This document shows, one piece after another, positions 49,495-58,764 of a stretch of 64,000 nt of DNA. The translations under genes and the position numbers were made by a program. Origin of the DNA: Melioribacteraceae bacterium. GTDB taxonomy: Bacteria > Bacteroidota > Ignavibacteria > Ignavibacteriales > Melioribacteraceae. The notes under the pieces are model-generated. The model had not been told where the DNA came from. It saw nothing but the letters and a program-made list of their open reading frames with translations, and ran no database searches. Position 1 is the first letter of the stretch. Each line of letters starts with the position of its first letter. The DNA is taken from positions 62,001 through 126,000 of the forward strand of contig WGCV01000042.1 of assembly GCA_015493615.1 (NCBI GenBank). Direction: 5' to 3'.

Positions 49495-51840
49495 TTATTT
49501 CAACTTTACTATTGTTATTCCTTCTCCGCCGAGTTCAATTTTTGCGAAGTTAAAACTCTCGACAAATTTATGTGCTTTTAAAATTTCCGTTACAGTTTGT
49601 TTAAGAACGCCGGTACCTTTTCCGTGAAGAATTTCCACCTCCTTGGTGTTGCTTGCATAGGCGTCGTCAATAAATCTAACCACTTCAAACTCTGCTTCTT
49701 CCGGTTTTTTACCGCGAATATCTAATCTTAAAGATTGCAGATGAGAATAATAATCAATTCCCGATAAATTTTGAACATGCGATTTATTTTTTTTTGTATG
49801 CTCAAGTTCATTCAACTTAACGTTAATTTTCAAGTCGCCGGTAATTACAAGAGCCGTTTTCTTCTTTTCATCAATAGAATCAATAGTCCCAACGCTTGAC
49901 ATATTTCTGATTTTAACGCAATCTCCTTTTTTGAATTGTTCTTCATTAATAATACCGTTTGCTTCTTCGCGTCTTTCAACCTTTCGCTTAAACTCGATTA
50001 TTTCCGACTTGGCTTTTTTAATAGATTCCCGCTCGCCCTTGTTTTCTTTAATTTCTTTAATCGCCTTTTCAATCTTTCGGTTTGCGTCTGAAATCAATTC
50101 CGCCGCATCGCTTTTGGCTTCCTCTATAATTTTTCGTTTCCTGTCTTTAAGTTCTTTCAGATTCTTTTCATACAACTGCGATAAACCTTTAAGTCTTGAA
50201 TTTTCAATTTCAGCCGCTTTTAACTTTTGTGAAAGCGCATGCGACTGCTTCTGCAGTCCGATTATCATTTCCTCAATTTTCGAATCATCCGTTGTAACAT
50301 AATCTTTGGCTCGCTCCAATAAACTTTTGCTTAATCCGATTCGCTCGGCTACTTCAAAAGCGTAGCTTGCGCCCGGCTCACCCTGGTGCAATTTAAATGT
50401 CGGCTCAATATTTTCGGCGTTAAATTCCAAAGAAGCGTTCTGAAATCCGGTTCGATTATTTGCAAGCACTTTCAGGTTGCCGTGGTGCGTGGTCGCCAGA
50501 ACGTCTGCGCCTTTTTCGGAAAGCTCAAGCAAAATGGCGGCGGCAAGCGCAGCCCCTTCGGTAGGATCGGTTCCCGTTCCGATTTCATCCAACAAAACCA
50601 AACTTTCGCTCTCTGCGTCGTTTATTATTGAATTAATATTCGATAAATGGGAACTGAACGTGCTTAAGTTCTCCTCGATTGATTGCTCGTCTCCTATATC
50701 AATCATTATTTTTTTATAAAACTTAAAATTGGAATCGGGAGAAACCGGCGCGTGCAAACCGCTCTTAACCAATAAATTCAACAGCGCGACGGTTTTCAGT
50801 ACAACCGTTTTACCTCCGGCGTTAGGTCCTGTTATAAGAATAACTTTGTTATTCTTAAAATTCAAATTAAGCGGAACTGTTTTTTTCTTTCCTAATTTCT
50901 GAATTAAAACGGGATGTTTTCCCTGAATTATTTCAAGGGGTTTATCATTATTAACCTGCGGGAAGCTGCAATCATATTCATCGGAAAACTTTGCCGACGC
51001 AAAAATCATCTCGATTTTTCCAAGCGTTTCGAGAGACAGTACCAAGTCGCGACTTCTAACCGCGATTTGTTCGGTCAGAGCGGCAAGGATTCTGTTAACC
51101 TCCCGTTTTTCCTCAAAGGAAAGAGAAATAAGTTCGTTATTTAATCCGAGAATCTCTTCCGGCTCAATATAAACCGTTTGTCCCGTAGCCGATTCCGAGT
51201 GAATGAAACCTTTAACCTGCCGTTTATATTCCGCCTTGACGGGCAGAACGTAACGCCCGTCTCGCAATGTTAGATACTCATCCATCAGAATTGAATCATC
51301 GCTTAACTTCTTCAGTTTTCTTTCCGCTTCCCTCTTTAACTGCTGATTTTTTTCATTAATCATCAGGCGTATTTCTCTCAAACGTGGAGAAGCGTTATCG
51401 CGTACTGCGCCGCTTTTATCTATCACGCTTGTAATTCTGTTTTCAAGCACTTGATCAACGTAAAGCATCTCGGCAAAATCTTTTTTTAATTCGACTGCAA
51501 ATTCCGACGACGAGAAATACTTAACATAACTTCTGGAAACCGAAAGGAGTTTTGAAACGCTTACAAGTTCTTTCGGCGATAGTAAGTAGCCCCCGATCTT
51601 ACTTTTCTCCAAAACCGAGTAAATGTTAACGCCGAAGGTTTCGGGAGGATAGATTCTTTCAATCATTAGGCGTTTAGCGGCTGAAATCAGTTCTCCACGT
51701 CTAACGGCTGTGTCCTGATATAAAAACGGCTTTATGTTTAATATTTCTTCTTTGGCAATTTCGGATTGTGTAAAGGATGCAATTGATTCCAGGACTTTAT
51801 TAAATTCTAATTTTTCTAAAATCTCGGATTGTTTCATCAA
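49495..51840 (-). CDS. mutS2: MutS2 endonuclease/ATPase
   Basis: A 781-aa MutS-family protein without the mismatch-recognition domain. The core and clamp helices lead to the ATPase with ITGPNAGGKTVVLKT (about 333-347), the YADIGDEQSIEE-like block (MIDIGDEQSIEENLSTFSSH) and VLLDEIGTGTDP. A long coiled coil follows (about 520-630). The C-terminal Smr nuclease domain (about 700-781) has LDIRGKKPEEAEFEV and ILHGKGTGVLK. MutS2 resolves recombination intermediates or, in some bacteria, rescues collided ribosomes. It overlaps cvpA by 4 bp. Confidence 0.95.
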   Translation of the reverse strand: MMKQSEILEKLEFNKVLESIASFTQSEIAKEEILNIKPFLYQDTAVRRGELISAAKRLMIERIYPPETFGVNIYSVLEKSKIGGYLLSPKELVSVSKLLSVSRSYVKYFSSSEFAVELKKDFAEMLYVDQVLENRITSVIDKSGAVRDNASPRLREIRLMINEKNQQLKREAERKLKKLSDDSILMDEYLTLRDGRYVLPVKAEYKRQVKGFIHSESATGQTVYIEPEEILGLNNELISLSFEEKREVNRILAALTEQIAVRSRDLVLSLETLGKIEMIFASAKFSDEYDCSFPQVNNDKPLEIIQGKHPVLIQKLGKKKTVPLNLNFKNNKVILITGPNAGGKTVVLKTVALLNLLVKSGLHAPVSPDSNFKFYKKIMIDIGDEQSIEENLSTFSSHLSNINSIINDAESESLVLLDEIGTGTDPTEGAALAAAILLELSEKGADVLATTHHGNLKVLANNRTGFQNASLEFNAENIEPTFKLHQGEPGASYAFEVAERIGLSKSLLERAKDYVTTDDSKIEEMIIGLQKQSHALSQKLKAAEIENSRLKGLSQLYEKNLKELKDRKRKIIEEAKSDAAELISDANRKIEKAIKEIKENKGERESIKKAKSEIIEFKRKVERREEANGIINEEQFKKGDCVKIRNMSSVGTIDSIDEKKKTALVITGDLKINVKLNELEHTKKNKSHVQNLSGIDYYSHLQSLRLDIRGKKPEEAEFEVVRFIDDAYASNTKEVEILHGKGTGVLKQTVTEILKAHKFVESFNFAKIELGGEGITIVKLK

Positions 51841-52367
51841 CTGATATCCGTTTCTTTTTGGGCAGTGTTCAGGAATTCCTTAAGATAATCTTGAGTAGCA
51901 TTTTTATCGCCAAGGATAAAATCTATCGTTTCGGGAAGTATTTTATATATGGTGTTGTAGGAAAGCGACTTGTCGGCAATATCCTGCGGTGGAAGGTTAA
52001 AAATATGAAAGAATAAGAGAAAACCGCTAAGGAAATAAGCCATCTGCACAACGCCGAAAATTCCGCCGAGAAGCTGATTGACAAAACGGTTAACTTTATC
52101 TGCCGGATGCGCCAACCTTTTAATTACGGAAAAAATAATCAGAACCACAAAGAAAATCAGAATTCCCGCAATCACTCTTGAAAGATTAATTTCATTATCG
52201 AAAAACCCCATCAATTTTGCGCCCAGCGTGTCCGACCAAACTAATGCAGCCGCAATGCCCGCCGTAAAACCGATAAGCCCAATCAACTTGCGTATTATAC
52301 CATCCTTAAAACCTAAGATGAAACCTATTCCCAAACCGCCGAGCAAAATAAAATCAATGTAATTCAC
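51837..52367 (-). CDS. CvpA-family membrane protein
   Basis: A 176-aa integral membrane protein with four predicted spans. It starts YIDFILLGGLGIGFILGFKDGIIRKLIGLIGF and has the later FVNQLLGGIFGVVQMAYFLSG, the pattern of the CvpA (colicin V production) family. Its molecular role is unclear; it is linked to envelope homeostasis. The order yqeY-cvpA-mutS2 with tiny gaps or overlaps suggests one operon. Confidence 0.88.
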   Translation of the reverse strand: MNYIDFILLGGLGIGFILGFKDGIIRKLIGLIGFTAGIAAALVWSDTLGAKLMGFFDNEINLSRVIAGILIFFVVLIIFSVIKRLAHPADKVNRFVNQLLGGIFGVVQMAYFLSGFLLFFHIFNLPPQDIADKSLSYNTIYKILPETIDFILGDKNATQDYLKEFLNTAQKETDIS

Positions 52368-52370
52368 AAA

Positions 52371-52817
52371 TCAGCTCAATATTTTTTCTACAATGCCTCT
52401 TATTACATTTCCGTCAGCTTTCCCCTTCAAAGCTTTCACCGAAGCGCCCATTAGTCTCCCGAAATCTTTTTTGCTCTCGGCTTTAATTTCGGCGGCTAAA
52501 TTCTTTACAAACTCTTCCACTTCTTGTTCGGATAACTGTTTGGGCAGATAGGTTTCGATTATCTTAAGCTCCTCAGCTTCCTTTAGGGCAAGCTCCTCCC
52601 TACCCCCTTTGGTATATTGTTCAATTGATTCTTTTCTTTTCTTTGCCGCTGAAGTAAGAAGTTTAATTTCATCTTCTTCTGTCATTTCGCGGTTTGCCCC
52701 GCTTTTCTCAAACTCTAAAATAAGCGCCCTGATTGATCTAATTGTCTGCAGACGAATTTTATCGCCCGCCTTCATTGCTTCTTTTAAGTCTTGGTTAATT
52801 TTATCTTTTAAGGACAT
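52371..52817 (-). CDS. YqeY/GatB-like domain protein
   Basis: A 148-aa protein matching the YqeY family, which resembles the tail domain of the amidotransferase subunit GatB. It has SLKDKINQDLKEAMKAGDKIRLQTIRSIRAL at the start, then LPKQLSEQEVEEF and a final KKDFGRLMGASVKALKGKADGNVI. It may bind tRNA, but no activity is known. It precedes cvpA by 3 bp. Confidence 0.93.
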   Translation of the reverse strand: MSLKDKINQDLKEAMKAGDKIRLQTIRSIRALILEFEKSGANREMTEEDEIKLLTSAAKKRKESIEQYTKGGREELALKEAEELKIIETYLPKQLSEQEVEEFVKNLAAEIKAESKKDFGRLMGASVKALKGKADGNVIRGIVEKILS

Positions 52818-52832
52818 TTTGAACCTCCGTTC

Positions 52833-52871
52833 AAAAAAAAAGGCAGGCTATAAATTCATACAACCTGCCTT
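52833..52871 (-). terminator. Rho-independent terminator after ExbD genes
   Basis: An 8-bp stem AAGGCAGG/CCTGCCTT with a 16-nt loop, followed on the minus strand by at least nine T, 18 nt after the second ExbD stop. It also lies just ahead of yqeY and separates the two operons. Confidence 0.85.
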
Positions 52872-52888
52872 GTGATAAAATGTTAATT

Positions 52889-53302
52889 TTATTGTTTTAG
52901 CAAAGTTGAATAGTTAATTCGCCTTGCATCAGCTTTTCTTAATTCCTGTTGTATATCGGTTACAAGTCCCATCTCGGAGTTTTTATCAATTCTGAGCGAA
53001 ACAATAACGTTAGGCAAAGAAACTCTTTTTTTATACATAAGCGGCTGAATTTCATCAACTTTTACAATAGCGTCGTTAAGCTGAATTCTTCCGTCGTTTC
53101 CGACCCAGATATAGGAAACCAATCTTTTGTTCTCAATCTTTTCAATAGATTTGGCTTCCGGCAACTGATATTTAACGTAAACGTCAACTTCTCTTAAAGT
53201 AGTTGAAACCATAAAAAAGAGAAGTAACATAAAAACGATATCAGGCATCGACGCTGTTGGGATTTCTTGTTTAGCATTCGCACGCTTTTTTTCGAATTTC
53301 AT
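52889..53302 (-). CDS. exbD: ExbD/TolR-family protein (second)
   Basis: A 137-aa inner-membrane protein. A basic cytoplasmic N-terminus (KFEKKRANAKQEIPTASMPD) leads to one membrane span (about 22-40, IVFMLLLFFMVSTTL) that includes the functional aspartate of the SMPDIVF motif, then a periplasmic domain. With ExbB it forms a proton-driven motor for energising outer-membrane transport. It is shorter than the paralogue upstream, and the two differ in their periplasmic domains, suggesting a heteromeric complex. Confidence 0.9.
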   Translation of the reverse strand: MKFEKKRANAKQEIPTASMPDIVFMLLLFFMVSTTLREVDVYVKYQLPEAKSIEKIENKRLVSYIWVGNDGRIQLNDAIVKVDEIQPLMYKKRVSLPNVIVSLRIDKNSEMGLVTDIQQELRKADARRINYSTLLKQ

Positions 53303-53319
53303 TATTACTTATTCCTTTT

Positions 53320-53853
53320 TTATTTAACAGCTTCAGGTTCTGCAATCGATATAATAATCGGGATTTTTGAACGAACGTCTTTTTGTTCTTCCTCGTTCAA
53401 ATCCTTGAACGGTCTTCCGTAAGTTTCTCTGGAATACTCGTTCCTTACTTCAAAGTAAGCGCCTTTCACTTGATCTAAAACCTGAATGTAAACGTTATAA
53501 TTTGTTTTTCTGTCAGTTTTAACGGAAACAACTAACTTTTTCTTTTTAGGAAGATTAATCTTGCTTATAATTCTTGGTTTTAACTTTTCTTTAATCTGAT
53601 TAACAGTAATCTGTTCATTGTTCAAAAGCACATCGCCGGAAGCATTAATTAATAATGCAGCCATTCTGTCTTTAGACATTGGAGCAAATTCCTGCTGTTC
53701 CGGAGGAATATATTCCGGAAGCGTTAAACCGATACCGGTATCGACGTCAATCGTAGTCGAAACCAAGAAAAATAATAGAAGCAAGAAAGCTATATCTGCC
53801 ATCGACGATGACGGAATTTCAGCTTCTCTGATTTTTCTTTTTTTGAATGCCAT
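53320..53853 (-). CDS. exbD: ExbD/TolR-family protein (first)
   Basis: A 177-aa protein with the same N-terminal design (KKRKIREAEIPSSSMADIAFLLLLFFLVSTTIDVDTG) and the membrane-embedded aspartate in SMADIAF. The periplasmic part (about 45-177) is longer than in the second ExbD and includes VSVKTDRKTNYNVYIQVLDQVKGAYFEVRNEY, the usual peptidoglycan/TonB-side fold. It sits between exbB and the second exbD (gaps of 21 and 17 bp). Confidence 0.9.
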   Translation of the reverse strand: MAFKKRKIREAEIPSSSMADIAFLLLLFFLVSTTIDVDTGIGLTLPEYIPPEQQEFAPMSKDRMAALLINASGDVLLNNEQITVNQIKEKLKPRIISKINLPKKKKLVVSVKTDRKTNYNVYIQVLDQVKGAYFEVRNEYSRETYGRPFKDLNEEEQKDVRSKIPIIISIAEPEAVK

Positions 53854-53874
53854 AATTATTTCTCTCGGTTTAGA

Positions 53875-54570
53875 TTATTTTTTATTCTTTTTGAATTTAT
53901 ATAACATATCTATAAGTTCAACGCTGCTTTCTTCCATTCCCGCAACAATGCTGTCAATCTTAGCGATAAAGTAGTTGTAGAAAATCTGAAGGATCATAGC
54001 TGTTACCAAACCGAACAATGTTGTTAGCAACGCGACTGAAATACCGGAAGCAACAACTCCAGGTGAAATTTGAGCCGCTGCCGCAATAGCGTCAAAAGCT
54101 TGAATCATGCCTTGTACCGTTCCTGTAAATCCTAACATAGGAGCAATTGTGATAAAGGTAGAAATCCAGATTAATCCTTTTTCGAGGAATCCCATCTCTA
54201 ATGCGCCGTAAGCCATAACTGCTTTTTCAACTGCGTCAATACCTTCGTCGAATCTCATCAGACCGGCATGAAAAACCGAAGCGATCGCGCTGCTGCTGTT
54301 TTCACAAATTTCAATAGCTTTTTCAACTCCGCCTTCTTCAAGGGCTTCTTGAATTTGAACAACAAATTTTTTAGTATTTGTGGAAGCTTTAGTTAAGTTC
54401 CAGAAACGCTCGATTACAAAAGCAAGACCAATAACAAGACTTAATAAAATCCACCACATGAAACCGCCACCGGCTTCAAATTTTTCTTGTAAATAAGTTA
54501 AAACGCCTGTGTTTTGAGCTTGCGCAATCACATAGGTGATGCTACCAAATAATGCTGCAATTAACTGCAT
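53875..54570 (-). CDS. exbB: ExbB/TolQ/MotA-family proton channel protein
   Basis: A 231-aa inner-membrane protein with three spans (about 35-55, 132-155 and 168-190). It has the MotA/TolQ/ExbB block GLIWISTFITIAPMLGFTGTVQGMIQAFDAIAAAA and GVVASGISVALLTTLFGLVTAM. It forms the channel pentamer around the ExbD dimer. The operon exbB-exbD-exbD carries no tonB. An AT-rich leader of about 110 bp lies upstream. Confidence 0.93.
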   Translation of the reverse strand: MQLIAALFGSITYVIAQAQNTGVLTYLQEKFEAGGGFMWWILLSLVIGLAFVIERFWNLTKASTNTKKFVVQIQEALEEGGVEKAIEICENSSSAIASVFHAGLMRFDEGIDAVEKAVMAYGALEMGFLEKGLIWISTFITIAPMLGFTGTVQGMIQAFDAIAAAAQISPGVVASGISVALLTTLFGLVTAMILQIFYNYFIAKIDSIVAGMEESSVELIDMLYKFKKNKK

Positions 54571-54682
54571 GAGAGATAACCTCCATTATTATATTTTTTT
54601 ATTAATTAAATCAAAATTTAAGTTTTAAGATTAAGGAAATATGACAAGAATGTCAATATAAAATTGGCTTTCATCGTTAAAT

Positions 54683-55435
54683 TCATAAAGAGTTAACCGC
54701 ATCTTTCCAAACTCTTAACGCTTCTTTTGCCGCCTGCTGTTCGGCGGATTTTTTGTTCTGTCCCGTTCCGGCGGCAATTCTTTTACCTTTCAGTAAAACC
54801 GCAACGGTAAAAGTTCTTTCATGATCAGGTCCTTTAACGTTTACCAACTCATAAACCGGATTTCCATACCCCTGTTTATGCGCTATCTCAAGAAGCTGAC
54901 CTTTATAGTTTGAATCCTTCGAAAAATCAATAATATCGATAATCCATTTCTCAATAAGCTCTTCCGTTTTTTTTAATCCCTGGTCAAGATAAATTGCGCC
55001 GATCAATGATTCCATTGCGTCGGCAAGAATAGATTTTAATCCCGACCTGTTATTTTTTATAAACCGTTTATCAAAGAGAACTATTTTATCGTACTTCATA
55101 TTAAGCGCTGTTCTATACAGCGCTTCTTTATCGACAAGACGAACTCGAAACTTTGTTAAATGACCTTCATCGTCATCCGGAAAATTCTTAAACAAATACT
55201 CTGCGACAACCATCCCTAAGACCGCGTCGCCGAGAAACTCCAGCCGCTGATTGGAACGCTTTAATTTGCTGAATCTTGAAATTGCCGACTGGTGCGTTAT
55301 CGCTTCAAGAAAAAGGGCGGAGTTATCGATAGGGAACCCGAGCAGCAATTCCAGCCGTTTTAATCTTTCTTCTAAAGTGAGCGGCGTAGTTCCCGCCGCT
55401 CCGAAAAACTCTTTAACCTTATCCCAAACTGACAA
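54683..55435 (-). CDS. rnc: Ribonuclease III
   Basis: A 250-aa endoribonuclease for double-stranded RNA. The RNase III domain (about 20-165) has the signature QRLEFLGDAVLGMVVAEYLF, and the second metal-site block LADAMESLIGAIYLDQG. The C-terminal double-stranded RNA-binding domain (about 175-248) has KGQLLEIAHKQGYGNPVYELV and GQNKKSAEQQAAKEAL. It ends the fatty-acid gene cluster, directly after fabF (2-bp gap), a typical position. Confidence 0.96.
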   Translation of the reverse strand: MSVWDKVKEFFGAAGTTPLTLEERLKRLELLLGFPIDNSALFLEAITHQSAISRFSKLKRSNQRLEFLGDAVLGMVVAEYLFKNFPDDDEGHLTKFRVRLVDKEALYRTALNMKYDKIVLFDKRFIKNNRSGLKSILADAMESLIGAIYLDQGLKKTEELIEKWIIDIIDFSKDSNYKGQLLEIAHKQGYGNPVYELVNVKGPDHERTFTVAVLLKGKRIAAGTGQNKKSAEQQAAKEALRVWKDAVNSL

Positions 55436-55437
55436 CT

Positions 55438-56682
55438 TTACTCATGAATTTTTTTTAACAATATCGACGCATTATGTCCGCCGAAACCAAATGTATTACT
55501 TATTGCATATGTTATTTCACGTTCTTTCGGCTTGTGCGGCGTATAATCCAAGTCGCATTCGGGATCGGGGTCGTCCAAATTAATGGTTGGCGGAACTATG
55601 TTATTCTGTATTGCAAGCGTTGTTGCAATCGCTTCAATAGCTCCGGCAGCGCCCAGCAGATGCCCTGTCATTGACTTGGTTGAACTGACAGACAATTTAT
55701 AAGCATGTTCGCCGAAAAGTTTTTTAATTGCTTTGGTTTCATTTAAATCGTTCAAAGGAGTTGATGTGCCGTGAGCATTAATATAATCAACGTCCTCCGG
55801 ATTTATCCCGCCGTCTCTTAACGCTTCGCGCATTGAACGGAAAGCTCCTTCCCCTTCCGGCGCGGGGGCTGTAACGTGATATGCATCCGCGGTCAAACCG
55901 GCTCCGATTACTTCGGCGTAAATTTTCGCCCCGCGCGCTTTAGCGTGTTCGTACTCTTCGAGAATCAACGTTCCCGCTCCTTCGCCCATTACAAATCCGT
56001 TGCGTTCTTTATCAAACGGACGCGAAGCTTTTTCAGGTTTATCGTTCCAAGTAGAGATTGCGCGCGCCGCGTTAAATCCCGCAATAGACATCGGAATAAT
56101 CGTCGCTTCGGAACCTCCGGTTACTATAACGTCCGCCGAACCTCTTTGAATCATGAAAAACGCGTCAGCCAAAGCGTGCGACGATGTCGCGCAAGCCGAA
56201 ACCGTTGCATAATTCGGACCTTTAAATCCGTACTTAATTGAAATATGTCCCGCCGAAATATCTGTAATCAGCATCGGGACGAAAAAAGGAGAAACTCTTC
56301 GCGCGCCGCCGTTCTGAAAGGCATTAAGCTGGGTTACGAATGTTTCCATTCCCCCGATGCCGCTGCCGTAAATTACCCCGATTCGTTCCAAATCCTCATT
56401 GTCCAAATCAAGTCCGGAATCATCTACGGCTTGCGTGGACGCCGCCATTGCATATTGCGTAAACAAATCCATCCTGCGCGCCGCTTTCCTATCCATATAT
56501 TTTTCGACGTCAAAATCTTTCACTTCGCAAGCAAACTGCGTAGGCAATTCGGAAGGGTCAAACTTTGTAATTGTTTTTGCGCCGTTTCTGCCTTCCAGCA
56601 ATCCGTTCCAAAATGCATCTATGTCATTGCCTATCGGAGTAACCGCTCCGATCCCCGTTATTACAACTCTTTTAACACTCAT
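55438..56682 (-). CDS. fabF: Beta-ketoacyl-ACP synthase II
   Basis: A 414-aa condensing enzyme extending acyl-ACP with malonyl-ACP. It has VVITGIGAVTPIGND at the start, the nucleophile cysteine in TVSACATSSHALADAF (about residue 165), the two catalytic histidines in INAHGTSTPLND (about 305) and MTGHLLGAAGAIEA (about 342), and the terminal FGFGGHNASILL. It follows acpP after a terminator. Confidence 0.96.
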   Translation of the reverse strand: MSVKRVVITGIGAVTPIGNDIDAFWNGLLEGRNGAKTITKFDPSELPTQFACEVKDFDVEKYMDRKAARRMDLFTQYAMAASTQAVDDSGLDLDNEDLERIGVIYGSGIGGMETFVTQLNAFQNGGARRVSPFFVPMLITDISAGHISIKYGFKGPNYATVSACATSSHALADAFFMIQRGSADVIVTGGSEATIIPMSIAGFNAARAISTWNDKPEKASRPFDKERNGFVMGEGAGTLILEEYEHAKARGAKIYAEVIGAGLTADAYHVTAPAPEGEGAFRSMREALRDGGINPEDVDYINAHGTSTPLNDLNETKAIKKLFGEHAYKLSVSSTKSMTGHLLGAAGAIEAIATTLAIQNNIVPPTINLDDPDPECDLDYTPHKPKEREITYAISNTFGFGGHNASILLKKIHE

Positions 56683-56701
56683 AAAAAACCTTATTTTTGA
56701 T

Positions 56702-56733
56702 AAAAAGATGCCTGAAAAGAAAACTTTTCAGGC
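56702..56733 (-). terminator. Terminator/attenuator between acpP and fabF
   Basis: A perfect 10-bp stem GCCTGAAAAG/CTTTTCAGGC with a 4-nt loop, then CTTTTTA on the minus strand, 22 nt after the acpP stop. It lies within the fab operon and would leave more acpP than fabF transcript. Confidence 0.85.
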
Positions 56734-56754
56734 TCGTAAAAAAGTTAACAAGAA

Positions 56755-56991
56755 TTATTTGCCAACCTTATCTTTCAAATAATTAATTGCATCGCCGACG
56801 GTAGATATTTTTTCCGCGTCTTCATCGGGGATGGAAACGCTGAATTCTTCTTCGAAGCCCATAATTAATTCCACCGTATCAAGTGAGTCGGCGCCTAAAT
56901 CGTTTGTAAATGAAGCTTCCGGCGTAATCTGACTTTCGTCAACGCCAAGCTTGTCCATAATTATCTCTTTTACTTTTTTTTCCAAATCCAT
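56755..56991 (-). CDS. acpP: Acyl carrier protein
   Basis: A 78-aa acidic carrier protein. The phosphopantetheine site is in [18 protein letters not shown] (Ser about 37). It starts [16 protein letters not shown] and ends AINYLKDK. It carries growing fatty acyl chains. Modification by AcpS (39047-39427) is expected. It sits between fabG and fabF in the standard order. Confidence 0.97.
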   Translation of the reverse strand: MDLEKKVKEIIMDKLGVDESQITPEASFTNDLGADSLDTVELIMGFEEEFSVSIPDEDAEKISTVGDAINYLKDKVGK

Positions 56992-57041
56992 TTTTCACTC
57001 CTGGTTTTTATTATATGGAAATATTTAATTAGTTAAAAATT

Positions 57042-57797
57042 TTACATCACCATTCCGCCGTCAACAGTAATCACTTGTCCCGTTATATACGAGGCGTCGT
57101 CGCCGGATAAAAACAAAACAGTTTTGGCAACATCTTCCGGAGTTCCCATACGCTTCATCGGTATAAACTCCAGTAAAGCATTCTGCTGATTGTCGTTCAA
57201 TGATTCGGTCATCTCGGTTTTAATATATCCGGGCGCAACGGCATTTACGTTAATACCGCGGGAAGCAAATTCCTTTGCGATTGATTTTGTAAAGCCGATT
57301 ATTCCCGCTTTAGAAGATGAATAATTAGCCTGACCGGGATTCCCGATTATTCCGACAACCGAAGATATATTTACAATCTTACCGCCTCTTTGTTTCAGCA
57401 TCTGTCTTGAAACGGCTTTGGTAAAATTAAACACGCTTTTAAGATTAACCCGGATTACCGAATCAAAGTCTTCTTCACTCATTCGCATCAGCAAATTATC
57501 CTTTGTGATACCTGCATTATTTACCAAAATATCAACCGAACCGAAATCGGCAATTATATTTTTTACTGTTTCCTGAACATCACCGAAAGAGGCTACATCC
57601 GTTTTATAAGCTTTAACGTTAGCGCCGAGAGCCGTTAGCTCCGCAACGAGTTCATCCGCGCACGAATCGCAACTGTTGTAAATAAAAGCGACGTCGGCAA
57701 AAAAATCATCGCCGATTTTTTTGGTCGCCAGTTCACGAACAATCGCTTTCCCGATTCCGCGGGTTCCTCCGGTAACGATAGCTTTTTTCAATCCCAA
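57042..57797 (-). CDS. fabG: 3-oxoacyl-ACP reductase
   Basis: A 251-aa SDR that reduces 3-ketoacyl-ACP with NADPH. It has the cofactor loop VTGGTRGIGKAI, the NNAG motif (LVNNAGITKDN), the catalytic Ser in IVNISSVVG, and YxxxK in ANYSSSKAGIIGFTKS. AVAPGYIKTEMTE and the end GQVITVDGGM are typical. The start appears to be TTG, with AGAGG about 7 nt upstream. A Cys-containing insertion (NSCDSCADEL) near residue 42 is a small departure from the family. Confidence 0.95.
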   Translation of the reverse strand: MGLKKAIVTGGTRGIGKAIVRELATKKIGDDFFADVAFIYNSCDSCADELVAELTALGANVKAYKTDVASFGDVQETVKNIIADFGSVDILVNNAGITKDNLLMRMSEEDFDSVIRVNLKSVFNFTKAVSRQMLKQRGGKIVNISSVVGIIGNPGQANYSSSKAGIIGFTKSIAKEFASRGINVNAVAPGYIKTEMTESLNDNQQNALLEFIPMKRMGTPEDVAKTVLFLSGDDASYITGQVITVDGGMVM

Positions 57798-57858
57798 AAT
57801 TTAACCTCTACTCTATACAAATAATTAATATAATTGATTTTACTTTTTAATCAAAATC

Positions 57859-58764
57859 TTATTTTATGTCCGATATTTTATCAACACCGGAAAACCGAAC
57901 GTTTCTGTTGATTCTTTTAACCAATCCCTGTAAAACTTTGCCGGGTCCTATTTCAATAAAATTATCGAATCCGTCGTCAATCATATTTACCACTGTTTCT
58001 TCCCAGCGCACGGGAGAAGTGAGCTGTTTAAGTAACAGACTCCTAATCTCGTCTGGAACTGAAACGGGCTTAGCTGTAACGTTTGCGTAAACCGGTTTAA
58101 CCGCGTCGTTTATTTCCGTAACGTTCAAAGTTTTTTCCAATTCGTCCCGCGCCGGCATCATCAGCTCCGAATGAAACGCCCCGCTGACGACAAGTTCCTT
58201 AACGATTTTTGCTCCCGCTTCTTTAGCTAATTTCATGGCTTCGTACACCGCTTCGGGGGAACCGCTGATTACAATCTGTCCGGGAGAATTAAAGTTCGCG
58301 CATTCCACAACTCCGAGATTGGAAGCTTTATTACACTTTTCCCGAAGGACTTCCTTATCCAATCCGATAACCGCCGCCATTGTTCCGTGTTTAACTTCCC
58401 CGGCGGCAAGCATCGCTTCACCCCTTTTCCGCACAAGCGTAAGCGCATCTTCAAAACTTAATGCCCCGGCGGCATAAAGGGCTGAAAACTCCCCGAGCGA
58501 ATGCCCGGCGGCGCCTTCAAAATCAATATCCTCAAGTAAATTAAACACTACCGCGCTATGTAGAAAAATCGCCGGCTGCGTAACGCTTGTCTGCTTCAAC
58601 TCTTCCATTGGACCGTTGAACATAATATCGGTAATAGGAAAACTAAGAACTTCGTTTGCTTTATCAAATAAAGCTTTCGCCTTATCGGACGCTTCATATA
58701 AATCTTTTCCCATCCCAACATACTGAGAACCCTGTCCGGGAAAAAGCAATGCGGTTTTGCCCAT
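57859..58764 (-). CDS. fabD: Malonyl-CoA:ACP transacylase
   Basis: A 301-aa enzyme that loads malonate onto ACP. It has ALLFPGQGSQYVGMG at the start, the nucleophile serine in GHSLGEFSALYAAG (about residue 89), GAFHSELMMPA (catalytic His) and the end EIGPGKVLQGLVKRI. The ATG at 58764 overlaps the fabH stop by one base (TAATG) and gives the canonical N-terminus; an earlier start at 58800 would lie inside fabH. Confidence 0.95.
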   Translation of the reverse strand: MGKTALLFPGQGSQYVGMGKDLYEASDKAKALFDKANEVLSFPITDIMFNGPMEELKQTSVTQPAIFLHSAVVFNLLEDIDFEGAAGHSLGEFSALYAAGALSFEDALTLVRKRGEAMLAAGEVKHGTMAAVIGLDKEVLREKCNKASNLGVVECANFNSPGQIVISGSPEAVYEAMKLAKEAGAKIVKELVVSGAFHSELMMPARDELEKTLNVTEINDAVKPVYANVTAKPVSVPDEIRSLLLKQLTSPVRWEETVVNMIDDGFDNFIEIGPGKVLQGLVKRINRNVRFSGVDKISDIK

